DNA from: Lasiosphaeris hirsuta
Taxonomy: Eukaryota > Ascomycota > Sordariomycetes > Sordariales > Lasiosphaeriaceae
Length of the DNA stretch: 64,000 nucleotides
Reading direction: 5' to 3'
Assembly: GCA_030549175.1 (NCBI GenBank)
Contig: JAUKUA010000001.1
Location: 6,882,001-6,946,000, forward strand
A program made the position numbers and the translations under genes. The first letter of the stretch is position 1, and every line of letters starts with the position of its first letter. Shown one piece after another: positions 48,862-58,843 of the stretch. Under the pieces are notes generated by a model. It was not told where the DNA came from, searched no databases, and worked only from the letters and a program-made list of their open reading frames with translations.

Positions 48862-50151
48862 CTAAGTCTCGTACCATTCCTCGGTGATCCTCCCTAACAT
48901 GCGCATCGCTTCATCATCCCTCAAAAACTTACACAACTCCTCCGCCGCCCCCAACACCCCCCATCCCTCATCATCCTCATCCCCCTCGTCATCCCCCTCG
49001 TCATCCCCCTCGTCCTCCTCGTCTTCTCTCTCATCCTGCTCCCCCTCGTCCCGCTCCCCAATCCCCTCAGCAACCGTCTCCGCCCAGTACGTCACGTCCG
49101 CCATCAGCCTAGCCCGCGTCGACGTCAGCAGCGCCCCCCGCGGCCACAGGATCCCGCAGATGGCGCTGGCGTTGGCCACGAGCGCCGAGCTGCCGGACGT
49201 GGGGTAGCGCGAGTAGGGCGGCGGCGGGGAGCGCTTCGGGTGCGGCGTCCGCGGGGGGTAGGGCGCGAAGCGGGTGCCGCGGCGCCGCGGCGGCGGGTAG
49301 CGCGGGCACGGGTGGGTGCCGTAGCTCGTGATGAAGCGCTCTGTGGCGGCCAGACAGATTTCGTAGACCTTTTCGAGGCGGCGGGGCCAGTTGGTTGTGG
49401 CTGTGTCGGTTGTGGCTGTGTCGGTTGTGGTCGTGTCGGTGTTAATGGTGTAGGTTGGGGAGGGGGTTCGGGGGTGGGTTGTGGTTATGGGATTTGGTTT
49501 GTAGACGAAGAAGGATGAGGGGTGGGTGTTCGGCTCCGGAGGGCGGGGCACGTATCCCATGCACATATTGCTGAAGACTGGTGCCGGGCGGGAGTTTGGC
49601 CCCGGAGGGGGAGGGCTCACGTCTGTCATGTGTATGTTGTTGAAGATTGGTGCGGGAGTGTGGAAGCCCTGGACCGGGCTAACCGCCGGGCTTGTGGTCC
49701 CGCGCTGGGAAGACGGCTCCGGTGCCATTCGCTTGCTTCTTCTTTCTTCCTCCAAGTCCATCCTATGGCGTAGAAACCCATGCGGCATAGTCAGGCTGTG
49801 TTCGTCACGAGCTGGAGAACATTGCGCTTCTGGGTCGGTTCCGTAGTCCGGAAGAGTTCTCTGCCAGTTGATAGGCTGCCAGTTGATTGGTTTGAAGTGA
49901 GGTACAGCCGAGGGTATGGGTGCCATGCTACGGCGTTGTCGAGACATTGATGGGGAGTCCGGTATGTCCACATCATGTTGATAGGGGCCTGACATGGGCT
50001 TTGGCGTTGGCGGGTGATCCTGCTTCCCTACCATGTTTGGTTCATAAGCTCGTGTCTGGTCGCGAACTGGTATTGACATCGAAGATGCAGAACTATCGCC
50101 TCTCGGCGCGTAGATGAAGGCACTGGGCGACCTTTTCTTCATCTTGGACAT
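48862..50151 (-). CDS. hypothetical low-complexity protein with internal repeats
   Basis: A single open frame of 429 codons starting at the ATG at 50151 and ending 48862. No domain is recognised. The first third is Ser/Pro-rich with a duplicated PINWQ unit. The middle has an imperfect repeat of about 23 residues (PAPIFNNIHMTDV..., then PAPVFSNMCMGYV...) and a TDTATT tandem. A more ordered stretch follows (WPRRLEKVYEICLAATERFI), then a Pro/Arg/Tyr-rich region, another possible helix pair (SALVANASAICGILW) and a strongly acidic run of DEG units. The C-terminal end LCKFLRDDEAMRMLGRITEE looks helical. The length of the open frame argues that it is a real gene, but composition alone could also explain it. 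It is convergent with Ran. Confidence 0.5.
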   Translation of the reverse strand: MSKMKKRSPSAFIYAPRGDSSASSMSIPVRDQTRAYEPNMVGKQDHPPTPKPMSGPYQHDVDIPDSPSMSRQRRSMAPIPSAVPHFKPINWQPINWQRTLPDYGTDPEAQCSPARDEHSLTMPHGFLRHRMDLEEERRSKRMAPEPSSQRGTTSPAVSPVQGFHTPAPIFNNIHMTDVSPPPPGPNSRPAPVFSNMCMGYVPRPPEPNTHPSSFFVYKPNPITTTHPRTPSPTYTINTDTTTTDTATTDTATTNWPRRLEKVYEICLAATERFITSYGTHPCPRYPPPRRRGTRFAPYPPRTPHPKRSPPPPYSRYPTSGSSALVANASAICGILWPRGALLTSTRARLMADVTYWAETVAEGIGERDEGEQDEREDEEDEGDDEGDDEGDEDDEGWGVLGAAEELCKFLRDDEAMRMLGRITEEWYET

Positions 50152-50472
50152 CAGCGGAGATCGTGAGACAGATCAGTGTATGGCTGAAATGGATCCAGGG
50201 CCATCTGCATTCGGCGATCCTCTACATTTATAGACATCATCAGGAACATGAAAACGGACGGGACTCAGGCAGGTCTTTCCGCCGACCAACCGAGACCGCG
50301 CTAGAATGAACTGCTTCGAGTTGGGCCAGGGGTAGGTCAAGGGACAGGTCAGGTTCTAGAAACAATGTTGAAGCCGCACTCAAAGACGCAAGTCAAAGCC
50401 GTTGTCTCACACGGCTTTGAATCATCCAGCGGAATCTTATTGATATATGACTGAGCGCTCGCTATGATAGAA
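50152..50472. other. spacer, hypothetical protein promoter to ARPC1 3' end
   Basis: 321 bp. Both flanking genes are on the minus strand, so it holds the ARPC1 3' end and the promoter of the hypothetical gene. Nothing else is seen. Confidence 0.5.
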
Positions 50473-51688
50473 TTATGTATTCCAAATGACAACTCTTCCA
50501 TCAACACCGGTTGCTGGAATCTAGGGTTAGCGGGCCCGGAACTGAGAAAAGGCACAACATAGGGGAACTCACAACTAAACTTCTTCACCGAAGCGCCAGA
50601 AGATTCATATGGCCGGAGCGTTGTGATGGTGTTCTGGTGAACCGTCTTGAGCTGTGTGTCGTCCTTTGCCTTGCCGCGCAAGTCCATCTGCCTGAACATG
50701 TTCAAGGCCGATTCCTCGCGGCTGTCGCCCAGACCAGGCCGGCCCTTGGCCTCCAGGGTCCCGCTGAGCTGCCATCCATCGACTCCCCCCTTGAACCTGA
50801 ATGCCTCGCAGTCATATCCAGCGGCGATGATCTCAGCCTCACCATTCCAGATCAGGCTCATGAAAGGCAGCAGTTGGGTGTTAATGCTGACAATGGCCTT
50901 GGGCGGCTGATCGGGACCGTTCGGGTAGACAACCGTGATGCTGCTGTCATGCGCGGCATACGCCAGCGCATCTCCGCTGGGCGAGAAAGCGACAGAGTGA
51001 ACCCAGCCGGCTGAGTTGTTCAAGTACTCGCCGCAGACGGTGCCAAAGGGGAGGCGCTCGCCCCAGACGCCAGGCTCGGGGCGGGCGTCGACACCCTTGA
51101 TGAAGCTCGAGAAGACGCGGGCATGCGCATCCGTTGATCCGGCGGCGAGTAGCACCGAGTTGGGGTGCCAGGCAACGGTAGTGATGGTGCTGCGGATGGG
51201 CTTCTTCAGGTGCTTCGAGACCCACCAGTCGTTCTCCTCCTCAAAGTAGCAGATGGCGATCAGCCTGTCGCCGGAGCCAACGGCGAACTTGGTCTCGGAC
51301 GGCGACCAGCGCACAAAGGTGGCGGCACGGTTGATGCGCAGGAGAACCAGGGTGGGCTTGTATCCCGTGGGCGAAGGCTCCCAGACAAGGGCATTGCGAT
51401 CTGGCGGGATGTTAGCGTTCGCTCAGGAGCCACTCCGCGCCGTTTCCCTTTTGGCGGGGACTTGCCCTGAGAGCACGAGACGATGCGTCCCGAGTTTGGC
51501 GCAATATCGACGCTCGTGACGGTTTTGTCGTGGCCCTTGAGCTCGTCCTTGAGCTTGAAGGCGCTGCCGACCTTGGCGTAGAGCTCAACCGTGGTGTCTC
51601 TCGCAACTGCCAGCGTCTTGCGATCGGCCGAGAACGAGTGATCCGCAATCGGATTGTGAAAGAGGTGGTGGACCTCGGGGGAAGCCAT
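50473..51688 (-). CDS. ARC40: Arp2/3 complex WD40 subunit (ARPC1/Arc40)
   Basis: Three exons (51466-51688, 50573-51400, 50473-50513) give 363 aa, close to the family's length. WD40 repeats are visible from LKGHDKTVTSVDIAPNSGRI through DRNALVWEP, FVRWSPSETKFAVGSGDR, TTVAWHPNSVLLAAGSTDAH, VHSVAFSPSGDALAYAAHDS and a final STGVDGRVVIWNT. The region around residue 290 (GDSREESALNMFRQMDLRGK) is the long insert typical of ARPC1. The complex nucleates branched actin, here at endocytic patches and the hyphal tip. The first intron is GC-AG (donor gcaagt, 65 nt). Divergent from the U2B'' gene. Confidence 0.95.
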
Positions 51689-52085
51689 TTTGAAGTTGAG
51701 CGCGATAGGAGTGAGTAGCTCTCTACTACCGCCTTGTGTGTTGCTTGGGGAGTTGTCGTTTGGTGATGAGCGAGCAAGGGGTAACGGCAGGGAAATGGAG
51801 TGGGACCCTGGGGAGCTTACGCATGGGGGGGTTAACAGAGAGCCAAGCCCGCTATCGATAGCCCTGCCGCCACGCCCGGGTTGCTGTTAGCGATTCACAT
51901 TCGGATCAGTCCCCAATTTTCTTTGGGCGTCACACGTCTAACCTCTTGCAAAGACGCGGCTGGCGACGACCACACGACCTGCCACCGCCCACAAATTTAC
52001 GACGATACCTCTGCGCGCCCAATTCAGTCGAACCACCGCACACACATTTTCGTGGTAGAGCTAGCACCCCTAAAGTGACGACACA
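51689..52085. promoter_or_regulatory. shared promoter, ARPC1 and U2B'' genes
   Basis: 397 bp between the two outward-facing start codons; both transcription starts must lie here. No motif was identified with confidence. Confidence 0.6.
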
Positions 52086-52742
52086 ATGGCCACGCGCGGT
52101 GCACCACCAGCGAGTCTTCCAGCAAAGGTGGTCTCGGTGCCGCCAAACCAGACGCTATACATCACCAACCTCCCCTCGTCTAAGATACAGAAGGAAGACC
52201 TGCGCACAGCCTTGTACATGCTGTTTTCCATCCACGGCCCCGTCCTCGATGTTGTGGCTCTCAAGACAAGTAAAATGCGCGGTCAGGCACACATCGTCTA
52301 CAGGGACATACAAACAGCCACACAGGCACTACGGTCACTTGATGGTTTTGAATTTTTTGGGCGCCCAATGGTACGTCGATTATTCCAGATATCAGCGCCT
52401 CGAATTGCTTCTAACTGGGAATGCTAGAAAATCTCCTATGCCAAGTCCAAGTCCAACATCGTCGCCAAGCTCGACGGTACCTTCAAGATTCCCACCTCTG
52501 CTGCCACCGTAGAGGTCACGGACCTACAGCAGAGCATTTTCAATGCTCCTGTGCCCGGCGCAACTACATCGGCGGCGGCACCACCCGGCCTTCCCACTAA
52601 GCCGCCCAGCGGCGCCGACCACGTCATGGCAGACGCCGGAACCCCCGAGAGTCGCGGAACGAAGCGGCCGAGGGACGATGGCGACTCGGACGAGGAGAGC
52701 GACTCGGACGTTGCCATGGAGGAGGACAGTGACGACGAGTAA
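52086..52742 (+). CDS. MSL1: U2 snRNP B''/U1A-type RRM protein
   Basis: Two exons (52086-52370, 52428-52742) give 199 aa. The single RRM has RNP2 (TLYITNL, about residue 25) and RNP1 (RGQAHIVY). It continues with SLDGFEFFGRPMKISYAKSK and SNIVAKLDGTFK, closely matching the U1A/U2B'' class. The C-terminal half is an Ala/Pro linker ending in an acidic Asp/Ser-rich tail from about residue 170, replacing the second RRM found in animals. Yeast Msl1 and other fungal members also have one RRM. It binds stem-loop IV of U2 snRNA with the U2A' protein, or U1 stem-loop II in U1A. Which of the two cannot be decided from the sequence alone. Confidence 0.92.
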
Positions 52743-52834
52743 TGCGCCACTCACACATGCGGTTGTGTGGGAAGCCGCAGGGAAGGGGGGCGTCCAGCCG
52801 ACTACTCCTCCCCCCATTTTCCGGCTTAGAATCT

Positions 52835-53747
52835 CTAGGGCTCGAGGGCCATTTCCTTCGGTACCCACAGACCGACGCAGCCTCCGACGAGACCGAGCCA
52901 AACCATCAGGTATGTCTCCTTGGAGCAGTCAAACCGCGACATGGCGTCGCCGAGGAGACACGGGTGGATAAAAAACGAGGGAACGCCTGTAACTGGGTGA
53001 TACTGGAAACCCCAAAAAGAGAGCAGACAAAATGGTTTGTTAGTCTAGACCTATTTGGGCCATGCAGCAGAGTCGCTAGTTAACTCCTTTGACAGTTTAA
53101 TGAAGAAAGAAAAAAGTCATAAAACGTACATCAGCTGAGATGCCGCCAACTCCGCCGGCGGCGCGGAGTCCGTCCTTGTACTGGTCTGGCACCAGACGTC
53201 GGAAGACCGTGTCAGTGCTGAAGGCCAGCTCGTCTACGGCGAGATCATGTAGACTAAACCAAAGACAGGGCGCCTGGTAGGTTGGGTGCAGGTGTATCTC
53301 ATACGTGACGTAGCCAGCGTGATTATCCGGCCTTGGTCTTCTGGGCAACGCGGACTTTTCTTGTGTGAGACTAGAGATAATGGTGCTTCACGGCCTAGGT
53401 TTTCTTCTATGACATACCTCATCCTCCTCCGCGGCAATCATATCCTGATCTGCCTCGGTATCCATCGTGCCTGAGGGCGGCGGTGGATCGAAGGAGAATT
53501 TCTCCAGGCAGGACGAGAGGTCCCCATCGTCGAGCTCATTCTCGAGTGGCCGGACGACCTGGAGGTAGGTGTTGTATTCGGAGCCGAGACCAAAGGACGT
53601 ATTGAAGGCGGTGCACACCCGCAGTTTCCATTGCCGCCGCACGGGGCCCAATGTTGCTTGGCAGTAGCGCCGGTCTAGATAGTGGCATACTTCGGCGAAT
53701 TCCTCGCTGGTGAGGTTGGGGTAGTTTTTGAATACCGAAGAGGCCAT
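52835..53747 (-). CDS. ATG10: Atg10 autophagy E2-like conjugating enzyme
   Basis: Three exons (53418-53747, about 53130-53354, 52835-53002) give about 240 aa. The N-terminus has LTSEEFAEVCHYLDRRY, then RRQWKLRV. The catalytic end reads HPVTGVPSFFIHPCLLGDAM, with the active-site Cys in HPC, and finishes with LMVWLGLVGGCVGLWVPKEM, a typical Atg10 C-terminus. Atg10 transfers Atg12 to Atg5 in autophagosome formation. The first intron's acceptor is uncertain; frame demands the ag before TCCGCG (53354), while a ctag 16 nt earlier would break it. It is convergent with the U2B'' gene, 92 bp apart. Confidence 0.88.
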
Positions 53748-54761
53748 CGAGACAGGTCAGGGGTGTTACTAGTAGTTATCGTTTGGGTTAGGCAGCTCCT
53801 AATGGAGGCTTGAAGGGAAAGGAGGCTGCTTGGCGAGACTTTTCTCTTAGCTAGTTGAAGGGAAGAACTTTATGAATCTATATGCAGTTATGAATATCGA
53901 TACAGCTATCAGGGAGATTTGAGCAAGTTTGGAATTTTGTCATGTATGGACGAGGCAGTCCTTCAGTTACAGGTGATTTGGGTTGAATTGTGTGATGGAG
54001 CTCGCTCTCACACTCCATGCCTTACCGGCACAGGGTTGGGGTTAGGGCTGGGATCTACAGGCTGCCAGCCAGGGGTCCACATCAGCCCGTGTAGTACCTA
54101 ACAGCGGCAAAGCTGCCCTTTCAGGTGCCAAGGCTGCGCGGCAGACAGGTGACACAGGTGACAGGCGGTACGACAACATGCCACGGTAACCTATAACCAA
54201 TAGATTGCGCCTGGCAGAGCTTCAGATAGCTGCCGCCTTCCTTCAACCTTTCGTCCGCGGTGCGTGTTTGTCAGGAAGTTGTCCTGGACAGCCTTGCGAA
54301 CAAAGCAAGGAAGGGTCACCTTGCGAGTGGAAACGCCTTCTCTGTATACTATTCTTACACGTTACTGTCTTGGGTACGATCCTTGTAGTCCCCAATTTTC
54401 TTTCGATCCGACTCTCAACTCGTCCGTCTCTACGTTCTTGGGACCCGCCGTTGTATAAGCCACCTCGCCCTGTCGTGTATCTTCCTCACCTTACCCTCGA
54501 TCCCAACTCTATCTCGACATCAACCCCCCCCCTTTCATTCGCCGCTACGCAATGCACCTAGCATAACCAGCCGACGATTAGCCCTCTACGTCTCGCTCTC
54601 CATCCTGCGCCCAGCCGACTGCAACCCCCAAGCCTTGAAAGAAGCCCCCAGTCCAGCCGGCGCCCCGGCGCGCTCCCGCTCTCTTTCTCAGGCGAACCGA
54701 CCAACCCCCTGTGGTTGTCGTCCCCATCTCGCCCCTCCCGGTCGGCGCGTCCTAGACGGCC
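53748..54761. other. intergenic region upstream of mannosidase
   Basis: 1 kb holding the Atg10 promoter on the left and a CT-rich leader of the mannosidase on the right (about 54200-54760). No gene is supported. Confidence 0.5.
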
Positions 54762-56851
54762 ATGTCGGCGTTTTCCATACCGAAAAATGTCCCCTCGTTT
54801 ACCAACCCGCAGCGACAGCTAGAGGACCGGCTGTGGGCATCGTCAGGCAGCGTATCCGCGCGGCCCGCGGGCGTCCGGGGAGGTGGTGCCGGTGCCGGCG
54901 GAGTGCTGGGCGGCGTGCAGGACCGGGTCGACGGTTTCCTCCACCCCAACCGGGCCGCGCTCCCCATGTATAAGGACAAGCCGTACGCGTATGCGCCGTC
55001 GGCGCGGGTGCGGCCGCTGTACAGGAAGAAGAGGGTGTGTGGGTTCCTGGGGCTGTTTGTCCTGGGGCTGGTCTGGTGGACGGGCATGTTTGCCGAGCAC
55101 CATGAAAAGGCGGTTATCAAGCTCGGGCAGTGGGGGTGGTTGAACAGTGATGTCAAGGCGAGGGGGAAGGCGGATTGGTTGAAGAGGAGGAAGAGGGTTG
55201 TTGAGGCGATGGAACTGAGCTGGGGCGCCTATGAGAGATATGCGTGGGGTGTGTTGCCCCGGAAAATGCTCCTTTTTCACCTTGCTGGTTTGCTAATATT
55301 GGATGTTTAGGCCGTGATGAGTTCCATCCCATGTCAAAGGACGGACGGTATATGGCACCAAAGGGCCTCGGCTGGATCATTATCGATTCATTGGACACGC
55401 TGATGTTGATGAACATGACCACCCAATTAACACACGCCCGAGAGTGGCTATCCAAGTCGCTCACGTGGGACCAGGATCAGGATGTGAACACGTTTGAGAC
55501 CACGATCCGCATGCTAGGCGGTCTACTGTCTGCGCACTACCTTTCAACGGAGTTCCCGAACATGGCCCCGATACCGGATGATGATCCAGGGAAGCCGGGT
55601 GAGGACCTGTACCTGGAGAAGGCGAAGGATCTGGCCGACCGGCTGATGGCGGCGTTCGAGTCACCGTCGGGCATACCATATGCTAGCGTCAACCTCGCCA
55701 AGTTCCAGGGCATCACATCCCACGCTGACAATGGCGCGTCCTCGACAGCCGAGGCAGCGACATTGCAGCTTGAGTTCAAGTATCTCGCCAAGTTGACAGG
55801 CGAGAAGGATTTCTGGGACAAGGCCGAAAAAGCGATCAAGCTCATTGACGACAACGGGGCTACTGACGGGCTGGTGCCCATCTTTATCTACGCCACGACC
55901 GGAGAATTTAGGGGAGAGAATGTTCGGCTGGGTAGCCGTGGAGACTCATACTACGAGTATTTGATCAAACAGTACCTTCAAACCAACGGGAAAGAGACAA
56001 TCTACCAGGATATGTGGCGCGAAGCTCTCCATGGTGTCAGGAAGCACCTAATCACGTATACAGAACACTCTCAACTTACCATCATCGGTGAGCGCCCGAG
56101 CGGACTAGACAGCGATTTGTCGCCCAAGATGGATCACCTCGTCTGCTTCATGCCAGGAACCATTGCTCTAGCAGCCACGGGCGGGCTCACAGAGAAGGAG
56201 GCCCGGAAACTTCCGACGTGGACGAAGCAGGACGAGGCCGACATGCAGCTGGCGCGCGAACTGATGCAGACATGCTGGGGTATGTACAAGTACATGGCGA
56301 CGGGGCTGGCGGCTGAGATCACGTACTTCAAGATCCACGACCCGCCGCTGCCCGAGTCGGCGCCGCACATGGCGCCGGCCGAGCTTGATGACGACCCGGA
56401 CGCGAAATGGCGCAAGGACTTTGACGTGCGGCCGTTTGACAGCCACAACTTGCAGCGGCCCGAGACGGTTGAGAGCTTATTTTACATGTGGCGCATCACA
56501 GGTGACGTCAAGTACCGAGACTGGGGGTGGGAGATGTTCAAGAGTTTTATGAACTACACGACGGTAGAGGAGGGTGGGGGGTTCACGAGTCTGTCAAACG
56601 CCAATGTTATTCCGCCCGAGACCAGGGATAACATGGAGAGCTTCTGGCTCGCCGAGACGCTCAAGTACTTTTATTTGCTGTTTTCGCCCGACGACCTGCT
56701 GCCGCTGGACAAAATTGTGCTCAACACCGAGGCGCACCCGCTGCCGCGGTTCGATATGGGACCGCTGTTTGAGACGGGCTGGGCGAGGTCGCCAAGGGAT
56801 AAGGACGGGAAGCTGGTCATCTCTACGCGTAAGGATGATAAGGCTGCGTAA
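54762..56851 (+). CDS. class I alpha-1,2-mannosidase (GH47)
   Basis: Two exons (54762-55248, 55311-56851) give 675 aa. A type II membrane protein: a cytosolic tail of about 90 residues, one hydrophobic segment (about residues 92-110, CGFLGLFVLGLVWWTGMF), a stem, then the GH47 catalytic barrel. Visible landmarks are DEFHPMS, GLGWIIIDSLDTLMLMN, FETTIRMLGG, SYYEYLIKQYL, MDHLVCFMPGT, RPETVESLFYMWR, NMESFWLAETLKYFYLLF and the calcium-binding Thr in VLNTEAHP. All acid residues of the active site appear present. It trims alpha-1,2-mannose from N-glycans in the ER or Golgi; which of the two is not certain. The splice restores the conserved RDEFHP. Confidence 0.95.
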
Positions 56852-58843
56852 CGTGGTTGGGATGCATCCCAGTGCAGGCTTGTGTGTTCACCGGTGGGGA
56901 GATAAAAGTCTGGGTCTAAACAGATGTATGGTTGGGGCTATTGTCGTTATGTATATAGTCGGGTATTGGCGGGCATTCTTAGTAGGTGTATGTGATATGA
57001 AATCGTTGATGACTGACGGTCTGTCGCCCAGGGGCTGGCTGGTGTCAGGGGCGGAACACTTGCCGCGGTGTTTACCTGCCGTTGTGGTCATGGTGCTGCA
57101 GCATGTATCATGCGATGGATGCGCTTCCTTGGCCACGGAATTCAACGGTTGATAAGACAGGGAAAGGGGTCACAAAAGCAAGCAGGGAGGGGTGGGGGGA
57201 TAAGGTGAGACATTTTTTCTTTGGTTCGCTTCGGTAGCAGTAGCGATTGGATCCAATTGCCTCCCCGGAGGTGTCTCAGTGTGGCGATGGAAGCTTTCTT
57301 GGAAGAAAAGAAGAAGGCAAAACAAACGTAAAAGAAGGCTAGCGATGCGGGAGGGGGCAATTTTCGGTCTTTAAGTTAGGCTAGTTTGTTGCAGCATCAC
57401 CACCGCGACCCCCGTTAGGTGTGTCAGGCTTATCAGAAGGCTGTGTGCATGGGCCGTTGCGATGTCGAGGTGTTAATGTGGTGGTGGGGGAACGAGCAGG
57501 TGCAATCCATCTCGGTGCATGGGCTGACAAGGGCACAGGGCTGGGTGGACTTATCGAGATGGGCCACACCTGAGGTCTATCTGCAGACAGGTTATGGTTA
57601 TGCGGACATGGGAATGGGATTCCGTCTAGCGGCGATATATTGCTTGACGGGGACTGGACTGCCACGTTGGACGTCAGCCGGACAGACCAGACTCCCGGAA
57701 ATTATATAGAGTATAGGGTCGAAGGGTAGCATCGCAGCACGCTGCGGTGCAGCGCGTGCTGCATTGGGTCGATGGTACGCGGCAATCCATTAGTTATCGC
57801 AGTATCGTTGCTGTTGGCTGGTGTAGAAAGGAGCGCTCGTCGCACTGAAGCTACCCCACATGCCAGATAGCACGCACCACTGACGGATCAGTGGGGAGAG
57901 GGCAGGCGAGATGTGGGCGATGTGGGAGTGTGGGAACAGAAGGCACGCCCCTGCCCCCTGTCCCTGTCGCAAATCAATCCTCCTGCTCGTCTTCATCCTC
58001 TCGTAGCCATCTGCCCATCTGCCATCCTTGGGCCATCCCACAGCCTCAGATGGCCATCCTCCCGTGCTCCCGTGCTCCCGTCCATTCTCCCTTTCCCGGG
58101 GCACGGCGAGGAGCGCTATATATTATACCCAGCCATAGAAAATACAGCGGATATAGCAGATACGGTCCCAGGCGCCCATGATGGATGCGCTGTCACACCT
58201 GGTCCAGGCCAATCAATGAGAGGCCCGGGGAGGAACCCCCTTCGGCCCCCCAACCCGGAAACACAAGACCCCCAAAGCCTGCCGCAACTCGCAAGCCCGG
58301 GGACACGCAGGACGCAGGCAACACAGGCCCAGCTGCGAGCGATAAGCCAAGTCCGGCCTCTTTTGGGCCAAAGGGGAAAAGGGCACTCACACCACGCAGC
58401 GCGCGCACACGCACGCACACACGGCAGCCATCAGCCCAGCCCCTGTTGTGTTTGCCTCCTTGATCGGTTTACTCCTTCTTTTCCTTTTTTCTTCCTGCTG
58501 CCTCTCTGATGTCCAATGTCTCGCTGCGGAAGGCCAATCCACTCTCTGTCGAAACCCCGCGCCTGTGTAAACCACCATCCAAAAACAAGGGACGACACAA
58601 CACGGCGCGCCAGCCAGCCCAGGATGACCATATGATGCCGCCCTGGCACTGAAATGAGGAGTTTACCCAAGAAACCAGTCCGCTACTCTCCCGAATACAT
58701 CGACGGGCTGTGTGGTCGTACCCAAGCGCCAGTGAGCCCCACGAACGAAACCCAGAAGCAGCGGTGTTGGTGGGGGTTGACCAGCGCAAACTGGGGAGAA
58801 ATAGGAGGACGTTGACAACGGCCACGTGTGGCGGAGCGGGACA
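56852..58843. other. intergenic region, mannosidase to permease
   Basis: 2 kb. The mannosidase 3' flank is on the left and the permease promoter on the right. It contains a small imperfect hairpin at 57734-57762. Tandem cccgtgctc units lie near 58062-58080. No gene is supported. Confidence 0.5.
57734..57762. repeat. short GC-rich imperfect hairpin
   Basis: Arms gcagcacgc (57734-57742) and gcgtgctgc (57754-57762) are exact complements, with a partly self-complementary 11-nt centre. Confidence 0.7.
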
